This document shows, in pieces, positions 17,471 to 26,077 of a stretch of 64,000 bases of DNA. Within the stretch, counting starts at the first letter, position 1. Every line of letters starts with the position of its first letter. The stretch is taken from assembly GCA_944327285.1 (NCBI GenBank), contig CALVHG010000002.1, positions 1 to 64,000 on the forward strand, read 5' to 3'. This DNA comes from an uncultured Desulfovibrio sp. Lineage in GTDB: Bacteria > Desulfobacterota > Desulfovibrionia > Desulfovibrionales > Desulfovibrionaceae. Under the pieces are notes generated by a model. The model did no database searches. It was not told where the DNA came from and was given only the letters and a program-made list of their open reading frames with translations. The translations under genes and the position numbers were made by a program.

Positions 17471-18429
17471 TGTAAATCTCCTTGAGAAAGTGTGGGCGTA
17501 TCCCCGGCGCAGCCGGAAACCAGCAGCAGCAACGACAGGTCGCGCCCCACAGGTTGACGAGTACAGGATAAAAGACTGAAACCGGCGCGCCGCAAGCCGT
17601 CGGTCAGCTGGTCTTCATCAAAGCCGAGCCAGCGGTCGCCGTAGCGGCTGCGCATGGTTTCGTCATCATGACGAAGAAAATCCGCCACAAAAAGGCGCCC
17701 GCCAGGCGTCAGAATGCGGCGCACCTCGCGCAGAACTTCCACAGGATCGGAAAGATGGTGCAGCACAAGGTTGATGCAGACGAAGTCCGCCTCATGGTCC
17801 CGCAGCGGTAGATGATCCAGCTCGCCGATGCGCAGCGAAAGGCGGTTCTCGTTCGTCAAATCGGCAGGCGCAAAACGGCGGCGGCATATGTCCAGCATAC
17901 GGGCGGAACCGTCCACGCCGACAAGCGTTCTGGCGCGCGGCAGAAGCCGCTCCAGCACCGCGCCGGTGCCGCAGCCGAGATCCACGGCAACCCCGCAATC
18001 CTGCGGCACCGCGGCGCATACGGCGGCGGGCAGGTCGAACTCTCCGAGCACTTCCCGGTTCAGTTCGTCCCAGTCTTCCGCAATGGCGTTGAAGAACTGG
18101 CGCGTGCTGCGCGCCCGCTCTTCTATGGTATGCGCCGCCGTGCGCAAATCCGCGCTCATGGCGGGGTCGGCCTGAATAAACGGCAGCACGGCCCGCAGAA
18201 AGTCCCGCGCCTCGCCTGCGGGCGCGGCGCAGTAAAAGACCCAGAGGCCGTCCCGGCGGGAGGTCAGCAAGCCCGCTTCGGAGAGAATCTTCAAATGCCG
18301 GGAAATCCGCGACTGCCCCATATTCAGGATGCGCACGAGCTCGTTGACCGACAACTCGTAATGCAACAAAATATGCACAAGACGCAGCCGCGTTTCATCG
18401 GAAAGAGCCTTGAAATAAGAAAGAGCCAT
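17467..18429 (-). CDS. sahR: ArsR-family regulator fused to SAM-methyltransferase fold, SahR-like
   Basis: The 320-residue protein has an ArsR winged-helix domain (about 1-80: [46 protein letters not shown]). A class I methyltransferase-like domain follows, with motif [29 protein letters not shown], and [14 protein letters not shown]. SahR of Desulfovibrio has this architecture, binds S-adenosylhomocysteine and controls methyl-cycle genes. Operon coupling to ahcY and the ATCAA-N6-TTGAT palindrome 28 bp before the start support this assignment. The C-terminal domain is probably a ligand sensor rather than an enzyme, which the sequence alone cannot prove. Confidence 0.82.
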   Translation of the reverse strand: MALSYFKALSDETRLRLVHILLHYELSVNELVRILNMGQSRISRHLKILSEAGLLTSRRDGLWVFYCAAPAGEARDFLRAVLPFIQADPAMSADLRTAAHTIEERARSTRQFFNAIAEDWDELNREVLGEFDLPAAVCAAVPQDCGVAVDLGCGTGAVLERLLPRARTLVGVDGSARMLDICRRRFAPADLTNENRLSLRIGELDHLPLRDHEADFVCINLVLHHLSDPVEVLREVRRILTPGGRLFVADFLRHDDETMRSRYGDRWLGFDEDQLTDGLRRAGFSLLSCTRQPVGRDLSLLLLVSGCAGDTPTLSQGDLQ

Positions 18430-18456
18430 GCCAGCGCCTGCGGATTCGGTTAGTGT

Positions 18457-18472
18457 ATCAAATTTGCTTGAT
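18457..18472. promoter_or_regulatory. Probable SahR operator
   Basis: This is a perfect inverted repeat, ATCAA, six bases, TTGAT. It lies between divergent genes, upstream of sahR-ahcY and overlapping the -35 of the rightward promoter. The half-sites fit the ATCAA/TTGAT palindromes known for SahR sites in Desulfovibrio. Confidence 0.6.
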
Positions 18473-18496
18473 GTAAATATTAGCTTATCCTGATAT
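18468..18496 (+). promoter_or_regulatory. Candidate promoter of the dciA-like gene
   Basis: TTGATG (18468-18473), a 17-bp spacer and TGATAT (18491-18496) lie upstream of the gene at 18538. The -35 shares bases with the right half of the operator, so SahR could also repress rightward transcription. Confidence 0.4.
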
Positions 18497-18537
18497 AGTC
18501 AAGCATTTCCTTGCGTCCGGCATAAAGGAGCCTTTTC

Positions 18538-19260
18538 ATGAGCAAATCCGAAGAACACAGCCCCACCGGAGCCAGGGAACGCGCTCTGGATCTGATGCTG
18601 CGCCACGCGGAAGCGCGCGAACGCCCGGAGAAGGCCGAGCGTAAACGCGCCGGAAAGACCGGCCCGGCGGCGCGCCCTCCGGCTGCGCCCGAACCGCTGG
18701 TGCAGCCGCGCCCGCAGGCCCCGCAGCGCCCCCAGCCCCCGGCCCGGCGGGAGTCCTGGCGCGGCAAGCGGGAGCTGACAGCCGAGGAGCGGGAGCAGCG
18801 CCGCAAAATGGGCCCCCTGACGTCGGAGCGTGTGCTGGACGGCGTTTTGCGCGGGCTGGGCAGCTCGCCGGATCAGGCGCGCCTTTCGCTGCTGTGGCGG
18901 CACTGGGAAATTGTCATGGGCGCGGAGCTCGCGCCGCTGGCCCGTCCTCTTGGGCATCGGGACGCTATCCTGCTGGTGGGAGCCGACGATGCCATGAGCC
19001 TCCAGGAGCTGCATCTTCAGAGCGACGAAATACTGGAGCGGGTCAACGCCTTTATGGAAAAGCCCTTTTTCCGCTCGGTGAAAGTCTCGCTCATTCTCGG
19101 CAAGACCGAGCTGGACGGCCCTCTGCGCCGCGCCGCCGCCTTTGAGGAAGACTGCCCGCCGCTGCCCCGCTCCGCCGCGGACGGCCGCTATCTTGGCAAC
19201 ATGGACCCCGACTCTCCGGTTGCCCGCGCCTACGCCCGTTTTGCCGCGCGCCGTCGTTAG
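18538..19260 (+). CDS. DUF721 / DciA-like protein
   Basis: The 240-residue protein has a long low-complexity N-terminus rich in Pro, Arg and Ala (to about residue 85). A DUF721-type domain follows, with VLDGVLRGLGSSPDQARLSLLWRHWEIVMGAELAPLARPLGHRDAILLVGADDAMSLQELH as its core. DciA-type DUF721 proteins act in loading the replicative helicase in most bacteria lacking DnaC, but the family is broad. AAAGGAGCC precedes the ATG. The TAG stop is the first three bases of a repeat A. Confidence 0.75.
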   Translation: MSKSEEHSPTGARERALDLMLRHAEARERPEKAERKRAGKTGPAARPPAAPEPLVQPRPQAPQRPQPPARRESWRGKRELTAEEREQRRKMGPLTSERVLDGVLRGLGSSPDQARLSLLWRHWEIVMGAELAPLARPLGHRDAILLVGADDAMSLQELHLQSDEILERVNAFMEKPFFRSVKVSLILGKTELDGPLRRAAAFEEDCPPLPRSAADGRYLGNMDPDSPVARAYARFAARRR

Positions 19261-19380
19261 AGCATTTTCAGTTTGAAATGCTTCGCATTTCAAACCATAT
19301 GGCCTGTCGTTTCTCTTTTGGCCGGGCGGCGCTGTGCTGCCGCCTTCGCGTTTCATCTTTTTCAAAGTTGAAACGCTCTA
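19258..19380 (+). repeat. Repeat A lacking the second stem
   Basis: It reads TAGAGCATTTTCAGTTTG to GTTGAAACGCTCTA. Exactly the GCGGAAAAAACGCG stem-loop is missing, between CTGTCGTTTC and TTTTGGCCGGGC. Its first three bases are the stop codon of the dciA-like gene. Confidence 0.85.
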
Positions 19381-19507
19381 AACGCCTGACATGGGTCTCC
19401 CGGCAGAATCAGGCAAGAATCCGCGCATTCCGTCTCTTCTCTTCGCAGCGCCGCAGCCGTATCCTTGCACCGCTGCCGGCGCGACGGCAGCAAGGAGAAA
19501 ATCTGGT

Positions 19508-20050
19508 ATGAGCAAAAACATTCTCGTTATCTCGACCAGCCCGCGCAAGAACGGCAATTCCGCGCTGCTGGCAGAAGAATTTGCCAGGGGCGCGGCGGAT
19601 GCCGGGCATAAGGTGGAGATCATCACGCTGCGCGATAAGAACATCGGCTTTTGCCGCGGCTGTCTGAGCTGCGTCAAGACGCAGCGCTGCGTCATACAGG
19701 ACGATGTCGCCGACATTATCGCCCGCATGAAGCAGGCCGAGGTTATCGCCTTTGCCACCCCTGTTTACTACTTTGAAATGTCCGGCCAGATGAAAACGCT
19801 GCTGGATCGCAGCAACCCGCTGTATACGTCCGAGTATGCTTTCCGCGACATTTATCTGCTTGCCAGCGCGGCGGAAAACGACGACAGCGCCGTGGACGGT
19901 CCCATCAACGGGCTGAAGGGCTGGATAGCGTGTTTTGAAAAATGTTCCTTCAAGGGCGCTGTCCGCGGCGTGGGCGCGACGGCCCCCGGCGACATCCGGC
20001 AGCACGAAGCCGTCCTGGAGGCTGCCTACCAGATGGGGAAACAAGCCTAG
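19508..20050 (+). CDS. Flavodoxin-fold NAD(P)H-dependent FMN reductase / iron-sulfur flavoprotein-like
   Basis: The 180-residue protein begins KNILVISTSPRKNGNSALLAEEF, the FMN phosphate-binding loop of the NADPH-dependent FMN reductase family. It also has CRGCLSCVKTQRCVIQDD near residue 50, a Cys-rich segment like that of iron-sulfur flavoproteins, and FATPVYYFEMSGQMKTLLDR. A role in electron transfer or quinone/flavin reduction is likely, with an unknown partner. AAGGAGAA precedes ATG 19508. The next gene, a flavin-reductase-like protein, is in the same direction. Confidence 0.8.
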   Translation: MSKNILVISTSPRKNGNSALLAEEFARGAADAGHKVEIITLRDKNIGFCRGCLSCVKTQRCVIQDDVADIIARMKQAEVIAFATPVYYFEMSGQMKTLLDRSNPLYTSEYAFRDIYLLASAAENDDSAVDGPINGLKGWIACFEKCSFKGAVRGVGATAPGDIRQHEAVLEAAYQMGKQA

Positions 20051-20167
20051 GAACACGGTAAGCGCAAGAAAACGAGCAGGCCTGTCTTTACAGGAGCGTC
20101 ATTGCCTGATAGGCGAAATGGCCCGGCGGCGTGTCGCAACGCCGCCATGTCATTTTCGGAGGTTCGC

Positions 20168-20746
20168 ATGAAGCGCATCGATCTTGGCCCGACGCCGCTC
20201 GTCTATCCCCTGCCTGCCTTTCTCGTGGGAACATACGACAGTGAGGGCAGAGCCAATATCATGACTGTAGCCTGGGGCGGCATCTGCTGCTCCGAGCCGC
20301 CCTGTATCGCCATTTCCGTTCGTCCGGGGCGCTACAGCCACGATGCCATCCTTGCCCGCAAGGCCTTTACGGTCAACGTGCCGTCCGTGGCTCTGGCCGG
20401 AAAGGTCGATTTTGCGGGCATGGCCTGTGGAAAAAACAGCGACAAGTTTATGGAACTGGGCCTGACGGCGGAACGCTCTTCCCGCGTGGACGCTCCCTGC
20501 GTGGCCCAATGTCCGCTTATTCTGGAATGCAGCCTGCGCCATACGCTCGAACTTGGCAGCCATACCCAGTTTGTAGGCGAGATTCTCAATGTCAGCCTGC
20601 TGGAAGTCTGTCTTGAAGACGGCGCGCCGGATATCCAGAAGATTGATCCGCTTCTTTATGACGGCGGACAGAAACGCTACCACTGCGTCGGCGAGCCCGT
20701 GGGCCGGGCCTTTTCTCTCGGCAAACGTTTCATGGGACGCGGTTAG
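20168..20746 (+). CDS. Flavin reductase-like domain protein
   Basis: The 192-residue protein has the flavin reductase-like split-barrel pattern that binds FMN: YPLPAFLVGTYDSEGRANIMTVAWGGICCSEPPCIAISVRPGRYSHD and ARKAFTVNVPS. Many members in anaerobes are soluble flavoproteins of unknown physiological role, similar to flavoredoxin. TTCGGAGG precedes ATG 20168. The TAG stop is the first codon of a repeat A. It probably forms a redox pair with the preceding FMN protein. Confidence 0.82.
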   Translation: MKRIDLGPTPLVYPLPAFLVGTYDSEGRANIMTVAWGGICCSEPPCIAISVRPGRYSHDAILARKAFTVNVPSVALAGKVDFAGMACGKNSDKFMELGLTAERSSRVDAPCVAQCPLILECSLRHTLELGSHTQFVGEILNVSLLEVCLEDGAPDIQKIDPLLYDGGQKRYHCVGEPVGRAFSLGKRFMGRG

Positions 20747-20890
20747 AGCGTTTTGCCTTTGAAAAGGTAAAATGCGAGGCGGCGGGCACAGCGCCGCCCG
20801 GCCCGGAGCGAGCGAGAAACAGCGTTTTTTCCGCGAAACGACAGGCCGTATGGTTTGAAGTGCGAAGCATTTCAAACTGAAAATGCTCTA
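20744..20890 (-). repeat. Repeat A, full copy (minus orientation)
   Basis: It runs from TAGAGCGTTTTGCC to CTGAAAATGCTCTA, 147 bp, with all four stem-loops. The first TAG is the stop codon of the flavin-reductase gene. Confidence 0.9.
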
Positions 20891-20939
20891 GACGCTCCGC
20901 TCACATCAACGCCGCATTGCGGCCATAAAGAGAACTGCC

Positions 20940-22049
20940 ATGAGCGCATCCAAAGTCTATTTTACCGACATGCGTTGCCCCGTGGGCACCAGCCTGCTGC
21001 AAAAGCTGACCAAGCTGATGCACAAGGCGGGCATTGATGCCATTGATATGGAAAGCAAGTTTGTTGCCATCAAGCTCCATTTCGGGGAGCCGGGCAACCT
21101 GTCCTTCCTGCGTCCCAACTTTGCCAAGACCGTGGCCGATCTTGTAAAGGAAAAGGGCGGTCTGCCCTTCCTCACCGACTGCAACACCCTCTATGTGGGC
21201 CGCCGCAAGCATGCGCTGGAGCACATGACCGCCGCGCAGGAAAACGGCTATTCGCCCCTGTCCACCGGCTGCCAGATTATCATCGGCGACGGTCTCAAGG
21301 GTACGGACGACATCGAAGTGCCCGTGACCGGCGGCAAGCACTTCACCAGCGCTAAAATCGGCCGCGCCGTCATGGACGCGGACATTTTCATTTCCCTGAA
21401 TCACTTCAAGGGGCATGAAATGACCGGTTTTGGCGGGGCTATCAAGAATATCGGCATGGGCTGCGGCAGCCGCGCGGGCAAAATGGCCATGCACAGCTGC
21501 GGCAAGCCGACCGTGGACCCGGAAAAATGCCGCGGCTGCAAGACCTGCTCTCATTACTGCGCGCAGAGCGCCATCAGCTTTGGCGAGGATCACAAGGCCA
21601 GCATCGATCACGACAAGTGCGTGGGCTGCGGCCGCTGCATCGGCACCTGTAACTTCGACGCCATCAGCAATGCCGTCGATGCCGAAAGCACCATCCTCAA
21701 CGAGCGCATGGCCGAATACGCGCAGGCCGTTCTGGCCGGGCGTCCTCACTTCCATATCAGCGTGGTGAATCAGGTTTCGCCCTGCTGCGACTGCCACGGC
21801 GAAAATGACGCCGCCGTTGTGCCCGATCTGGGCATCTTTGCCAGCTTCGATCCCGTTGCGCTCGACCACGCCTGTATCGACGCGGTCAACGCCGCCCCCG
21901 TGCTGCCCAATAGCGCTCTTGCCCAGTGCGAGCATAAGCACAACGACCACTTTACCGACATCCACCCCACCACCCACTGGCGCAGCCAGCTGGAGCACGC
22001 CCAGAACCTCGGCTTGGGCAACATGGATTATGAACTGATTACCATCTAG
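20940..22049 (+). CDS. DUF362 protein with 4Fe-4S ferredoxin domain
   Basis: The 369-residue protein has a DUF362 domain (VAIKLHFGEPGNLSFL, FLTDCNTLYVGRRKHALEHM, DIFISLNHFKGHEMTGFGGAIKNIGMGC). A two-cluster ferredoxin module follows at about 190-245, with CRGCKTCSHYC and CVGCGRCIGTC. A further Cys pair (CCDC) follows. DUF362 proteins are common in anaerobes and their substrate is not known; the clusters show it handles electrons. Upstream AAAGAGAACTGCC serves as ribosome-binding site. Confidence 0.88.
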   Translation: MSASKVYFTDMRCPVGTSLLQKLTKLMHKAGIDAIDMESKFVAIKLHFGEPGNLSFLRPNFAKTVADLVKEKGGLPFLTDCNTLYVGRRKHALEHMTAAQENGYSPLSTGCQIIIGDGLKGTDDIEVPVTGGKHFTSAKIGRAVMDADIFISLNHFKGHEMTGFGGAIKNIGMGCGSRAGKMAMHSCGKPTVDPEKCRGCKTCSHYCAQSAISFGEDHKASIDHDKCVGCGRCIGTCNFDAISNAVDAESTILNERMAEYAQAVLAGRPHFHISVVNQVSPCCDCHGENDAAVVPDLGIFASFDPVALDHACIDAVNAAPVLPNSALAQCEHKHNDHFTDIHPTTHWRSQLEHAQNLGLGNMDYELITI

Positions 22050-22066
22050 GGGCAGGTCCATTTTAC

Positions 22067-22147
22067 TTTTTGAGGGGGAAGGAACCCCTTTTGCTCGCGG
22101 CAAAAAGGGGTTCCTTCCCCCTCAAACTCCCCCATCCTCCCCAAAAC
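22067..22147 (-). repeat. Repeat B copy
   Basis: The arms TTTTGAGGGGGAAGGAACCC and GGGTTCCTTCCCCCTCAAA form a nearly perfect 24-bp stem with a short loop. The B left-part complement (CCCCCATCCTCCCC) follows. It begins 18 bp after the DUF362 gene. Confidence 0.75.
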
Positions 22148-22228
22148 CCGCCCGCTGTGTATAGCAAAGCGAGCGCAAGTCTCGATATTTTTTCGGCATA
22201 TCGGAACGCGATATTGAAATAAATACAA

Positions 22229-22267
22229 AAAGAGGCCGCCCCGGAATCTCTTCCGGGGCGGCCTCTT
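22229..22267 (-). terminator. Intrinsic terminator of the catA-like gene
   Basis: AAGAGGCCGCCCCGGAA pairs with TTCCGGGGCGGCCTCTT across a 4-nt loop. On the minus strand the stem is followed by TTTTTGTATTT. It lies just beyond the catA stop. Confidence 0.85.
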
Positions 22268-22272
22268 CGCGT

Positions 22273-22914
22273 TTACATTTGCGCCGTTTTCGGCCATGCG
22301 GCAATGGCCGCGCGTAATTCGTTCAGGAAACGGCAGACGTGGAAGCCGTCGCAAACGGCGTGATGCGCCTGCACGGCCAGGGGCAGCATGGCGCTGCCGT
22401 TCTGGAGCGTGTATTTCCCCAGCGTAAAAATGGGCGCCAGCCAGTCAAACCCTTTTCCAAGGTTCAGGTTGAAGCCGGTGAAGGATTCCCAGGGAATCAT
22501 GGAAATGGAAAAGATATTCTTTGGCATGTCCGAAAGCTGCTGACGGCAGCCCTGCGCAAGCAATCTGCGATTTTCTTCATATGTCGCCAGAAAGGCCTTG
22601 AAGCCTCCGCTGCAATCGCCATGCAGACAGGAAAAGGTTTCGGTCTTCGCGTCAAACAGCGTGTAGCTTGGGAGCAGCATATCAAAAATGCCGGGCTGTC
22701 CGCCATCGTCAAGGGCGTATCTGAATTCTTCATGAGCGTTGACGCCGGCCGACAACAGATAAATAAGGGAAGGATACAGCTTCTCTCCGGATTCCAGAAT
22801 GGGCGAGATATCCACGGAAACCGTCATGCTCCAAGTGCAGGGCGTTTCCGTCATGAACTGGCGGAACAGGTTCTCCCGCGCCCAGGTTTTTCTGTCTACC
22901 AGACGAAAATTCAT
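22273..22914 (-). CDS. CatA-type chloramphenicol O-acetyltransferase family protein
   Basis: The 213-residue protein has the length and layout of a type A chloramphenicol acetyltransferase subunit. FMTETPCTWSMTVSVDIS opens the domain. FSISMIPWESFTGFNLNL matches the family's PW-SFT-F motif. QAHHAVCDGFHVCRFLNEL carries the catalytic HHxxxDG. The enzyme would transfer acetyl from acetyl-CoA to chloramphenicol or a related alcohol. Chromosomal homologues without an adjacent mobile element are known, so resistance is not proven. ATG 22914 is chosen by family length. It has its own terminator. Confidence 0.8.
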   Translation of the reverse strand: MNFRLVDRKTWARENLFRQFMTETPCTWSMTVSVDISPILESGEKLYPSLIYLLSAGVNAHEEFRYALDDGGQPGIFDMLLPSYTLFDAKTETFSCLHGDCSGGFKAFLATYEENRRLLAQGCRQQLSDMPKNIFSISMIPWESFTGFNLNLGKGFDWLAPIFTLGKYTLQNGSAMLPLAVQAHHAVCDGFHVCRFLNELRAAIAAWPKTAQM

Positions 22915-23199
22915 ACGTATCTCCCGGAACGCCTCGCGGCCGGAAACAGGGCAAAAAAAACGGGAGCGCCTTACGGCAGCCCCCGATAACACGGAAAATT
23001 GTGCGCCAGCTCTGTTCCCATGGCGCGGTGCGCTCGTAGCGCAGAAAACAACAGAGCGAAATCTTGAGCAACGCAGCTCGGCGTTGCGGAGAAGCCTTTT
23101 ACAGAAGAAGGGCGTTCTCGTCAAGTATTTTTTGCTCTCCTGTAAGAAAAAAGATTCGACCGTTCCGTGGCGGCGTTTTGTCCGGGCAGCGCCCCGCGC

Positions 23200-23556
23200 T
23201 TATTCGAGCACTTCCAGATAGCGCACGCCCACATGGGCATCGGGACGTTCAGGGTGACGCTTGCCCCGAATCTCTCCGGTAATCCTGACCCTGCTGGCGG
23301 GCGTCACTTCCAGCGCGCCAAAGACATGCGGCGGAATATTCACGGTGATGGAACCGCTGTCATCCTTGAAGGTATAGCGGTCCCTGTTCAGATGCTCGGT
23401 AATATTGCCCGTCAGCACACAGGTGGTTCCTTCGGGAGCCTCCGAGGCGGCCGTCGCCGTGGCAACCTGTGTCGCAGCCGCGCTGGGTCCGCGGAAAGCG
23501 GCCCATGCGGGGCTTGCCAATACGATGATCAGACAGCAAAGCAACAAGAAGCGCAT
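23200..23556 (-). CDS. YgiW/YdeI-type OB-fold (BOF) periplasmic protein
   Basis: The 118-residue protein begins with a signal peptide (MRFLLLCCLIIVLASPAWA). Then comes a BOF-type OB-fold: TCVLTGNITEHLNRDRYTFKDDSGSITVNIPPHVFGAL and ASRVRITGEIRGKRHP. Such periplasmic proteins are linked to stress tolerance in enterobacteria, with no known enzyme activity. A good ribosome-binding site (GGGAGGAAAC) precedes ATG 23556. Confidence 0.78.
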   Translation of the reverse strand: MRFLLLCCLIIVLASPAWAAFRGPSAAATQVATATAASEAPEGTTCVLTGNITEHLNRDRYTFKDDSGSITVNIPPHVFGALEVTPASRVRITGEIRGKRHPERPDAHVGVRYLEVLE

Positions 23557-23691
23557 GTTTCCTCCCTGGTTGCGTGAAAATAAACGGCTCCGCATTTTCG
23601 CAACGCTGCGGACGGGAGCCGCTTCGGGGCGCGGATATCTACGGTTCTCCCTGTTGGCTGGACTGCACGCGTTGGGAGAACAGCCAAAACA

Positions 23692-23727
23692 AAAAAGTCT
23701 GTACCGCTCGCGCAGTACAGACTTTTT
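23692..23727. terminator. Terminator after tRNA-Ser
   Basis: AAAAAGTCTGTACCGC pairs with GCAGTACAGACTTTTT nearly symmetrically, giving U-tracts on both strands. It lies 9 bp from the tRNA 3' end. Confidence 0.8.
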
Positions 23728-23736
23728 GCATTCAAG

Positions 23737-23830
23737 TGGCGGAGAGGGAGGGATTTGAACCCTCGATACAGCTCAACACCGTATACCCGCTTAGCAGGCG
23801 AGCTCCTTCGGCCGACTCGGACACCTCTCC
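23737..23830 (-). tRNA. tRNA-Ser (anticodon GCU)
   Basis: On the minus strand the 94-nt sequence starts GGAGAGGTGTCCGAG, has the anticodon loop CTGCTAA (GCU), a long variable arm typical of tRNA-Ser, the T-loop GGGTTCAAATCCC, and ends CTCTCCGCCA with an encoded CCA. Acceptor bases GGAGAGG pair with CCTCTCC. Confidence 0.95.
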
Positions 23831-23873
23831 ACTTCGGCCGTCCTTTTCTCTGCACAGCCGAACGCAGAAATGG

Positions 23874-23902
23874 ACTCTACGCATGGAGCCCCTTTCTGTC
23901 AA
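23874..23902 (-). promoter_or_regulatory. Promoter of tRNA-Ser
   Basis: On the minus strand, TTGACA (23902-23897), a 17-bp spacer and TAGAGT (23879-23874) form a strong sigma-70 promoter about 40 bp upstream of the tRNA 5' end. Confidence 0.65.
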
Positions 23903-23939
23903 GAAAAATTTGTAAAAAAGATCGCCGCCTGTTCGTGCG

Positions 23940-23968
23940 TTGACCGCGGGCACGACATAGCATAGATT
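23940..23968 (+). promoter_or_regulatory. Promoter of glnS
   Basis: TTGACC (23940-23945), a 17-bp spacer and TAGATT (23963-23968) face glnS. The promoter diverges from that of tRNA-Ser. Confidence 0.6.
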
Positions 23969-24046
23969 TTTCCGTTCATCAGCGGCTTTCATGTCGCAAT
24001 TCTTCGATTTCAAGGCGCTCTGCGCCGGATGGAGGGAGACAGCCCC

Positions 24047-25762
24047 ATGAGCGATACGCAGGAAGCAGCGATGACTGCCCCCACGACTGAAAACAGCAAG
24101 CCGAGCGTGGATTTCGTCCGCGCCCGCATCATGGACGACAACGCCTCCGGGCGTTTCAACGGCCAGGTGCACACCCGCTTTCCCCCGGAGCCCAACGGCT
24201 ATTTGCATCTGGGGCACGCCAAGTCCATTTGCCTGAACTTCGGCGTGGCGCGCGAATTCGGCGGCCTGTGCAATCTGCGTTTCGACGATACCAACCCCAC
24301 CAAGGAAGATACGGAATACGTGGACTCCATCCGCGAGGACGTGCGCTGGCTCGGCGGCGACTGGGGCGATCGCGAATTCTACGCTTCCAACTACTTTGAT
24401 CGACTCTACGAGTATGCGGAGCAGCTCATCAAAATGGGCCGCGCCTATGTGGACGATCTCAGCGCGGACGAAATCCGCGAATACCGGGGCACGCTCACGC
24501 GCCCCGGCAAGGAAAGCCCCTGGCGCAACCGCAGCGTGGAAGAAAATCTCGATCTCTTCCGCCGTATGAAGGCCGGGGAATTTCCCGACGGCGCGCATGT
24601 CCTGCGCGCTAAGATCGATATGGCCTCCCCCAACATCATCATGCGCGATCCCACGCTGTACCGCATCCGCCATGCGCATCATCACCGCACGGGCGACACG
24701 TGGTGCATCTATCCTATGTATGACTTCACGCATTGCCTGTCCGATTCCATCGAGGGGATCACGCATTCTCTGTGCACGCTGGAATTCGACAACAATCGCG
24801 AACTCTACGACTGGATTCTGGATACGCTGGGCCTCTACCATCCGCAGCAGATAGAATTTGCCCGCCTGGGGTTGACGCACACCGTCCTTTCCAAGCGCAA
24901 ACTTATTCAGCTTGTTAAGGAAGGGCACGTGCGCGGCTGGGATGACCCCCGCATGCCTACTCTGAGCGGTCTGCGCCGTCGCGGCGTGCCGCCGGAAGCC
25001 CTGCGCGAGTTCTGCTCGCGCATCGGCGTTGCTCGCACCGACTCCACCGTGGAATATGCCATGCTGGAATTCTGCATCCGCGAGCGCCTCAACGCCGTGG
25101 CTCCCCGCGTCATGGCTGTGCTGGACCCGATCAAGGTCGTTATCGAAAACTACCCTGAAGATCAGACGGAAACCTTCGAGATGCCCTACCATCCCGAAGA
25201 TGCTTCCTACGGTTCCCGCACCGTGCCTTTCAGCCGGGTGCTGTATATCGAGCGCGACGACTTCCGCCTCGATCCGCCCAAGAAGTTTCACCGGCTCGCC
25301 CCCGGCGCGGAAGTTCGTCTGCGTTACGCCTACTTCATCACCTGCAAGGATGTCGTGACTGATGCCGACGGCAACGTGACGGAACTGCGCTGCGTGTATG
25401 ATCCGGAAAGCAAGGGCGGACAGAGCCCCGACGGACGCAAGGTCAAGGGCACTATCCACTGGGTTTCCGCCGCGCATGCCGTGCCTGCCAGGGTGCGTCT
25501 CTACGAGCACCTTTTTGCGGCGGAAAATCCCAATGCCATGCCGGAAGGACAGACCTTCCTGGACGCGCTCAATCCCGACTCCCTGCGCGAAATAGACGCC
25601 TTCCTTGAACCGGCCCTGGCTACGGCTCCCGTGGGGCAGACCGTTCAGTTTGAGCGCCTCGGCTATTTCTGCAAGGACAAGGACAGCACAGACGCCCTGC
25701 CCGTCTACAACCGCACCGTCACTCTGCGTGACAGCTGGGCCAAACAGGAAAAGAAAGGATAA
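24047..25762 (+). CDS. glnS: Glutaminyl-tRNA synthetase
   Basis: This class I synthetase charges tRNA-Gln. The 571-residue protein has [21 protein letters not shown] (HIGH motif), [30 protein letters not shown], and [11 protein letters not shown] as the KMSKS equivalent. Two C-terminal beta-barrels complete the GlnRS architecture. I start at ATG 24047, where GGAGGGA lies 9 nt upstream; a start at 24029 would overlap that site. The TAA stop is formed at the first base of a truncated repeat A. Confidence 0.95.
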   Translation: MSDTQEAAMTAPTTENSKPSVDFVRARIMDDNASGRFNGQVHTRFPPEPNGYLHLGHAKSICLNFGVAREFGGLCNLRFDDTNPTKEDTEYVDSIREDVRWLGGDWGDREFYASNYFDRLYEYAEQLIKMGRAYVDDLSADEIREYRGTLTRPGKESPWRNRSVEENLDLFRRMKAGEFPDGAHVLRAKIDMASPNIIMRDPTLYRIRHAHHHRTGDTWCIYPMYDFTHCLSDSIEGITHSLCTLEFDNNRELYDWILDTLGLYHPQQIEFARLGLTHTVLSKRKLIQLVKEGHVRGWDDPRMPTLSGLRRRGVPPEALREFCSRIGVARTDSTVEYAMLEFCIRERLNAVAPRVMAVLDPIKVVIENYPEDQTETFEMPYHPEDASYGSRTVPFSRVLYIERDDFRLDPPKKFHRLAPGAEVRLRYAYFITCKDVVTDADGNVTELRCVYDPESKGGQSPDGRKVKGTIHWVSAAHAVPARVRLYEHLFAAENPNAMPEGQTFLDALNPDSLREIDAFLEPALATAPVGQTVQFERLGYFCKDKDSTDALPVYNRTVTLRDSWAKQEKKG

Positions 25763-25854
25763 AGCGTTTTAATTTTGAAAAAGGTAAAACGCGAAGCGGC
25801 ACAGCGCCGCCGAATGGTTTGAAGCGCACGGCATTTCAAACTGAAAATGCCCTA
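25760..25854 (-). repeat. Repeat A with internal deletion
   Basis: TAAAGCGTTTTAATTTTGAAAAAGG through the GC-rich stem is joined directly to GAATGGTTTGAAGCGC and the end CTGAAAATGCCCTA. The GCGGAAAAA stem is missing. TAA is the glnS stop. Confidence 0.8.
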
Positions 25855-25871
25855 CAGTACATCCATCCCGC

Positions 25872-25917
25872 ATCGAGGGAAGGAAGAGCCGCAGGCTTTT
25901 CCTTCCCTCGATTTTTG
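25872..25917 (+). terminator. glnS terminator
   Basis: A perfect 14-bp stem, ATCGAGGGAAGGAA with TTCCTTCCCTCGAT, is followed by a T-run. It lies about 110 bp after glnS, beyond the repeat A. Confidence 0.85.
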
Positions 25918-26077
25918 CAGGCTCGTCTCGATATTTTCTGGATAATATTGATAGATATTTCACGTGTAAGCTACGCTGCCAGATAAAAATCGCCTCTGTC
26001 GCACAGTATATATCTCTATATCGATAGAGCCGAATTTCCGCGGAATCCTTTTTCACCTCATCAGGAGAAGCGACATC

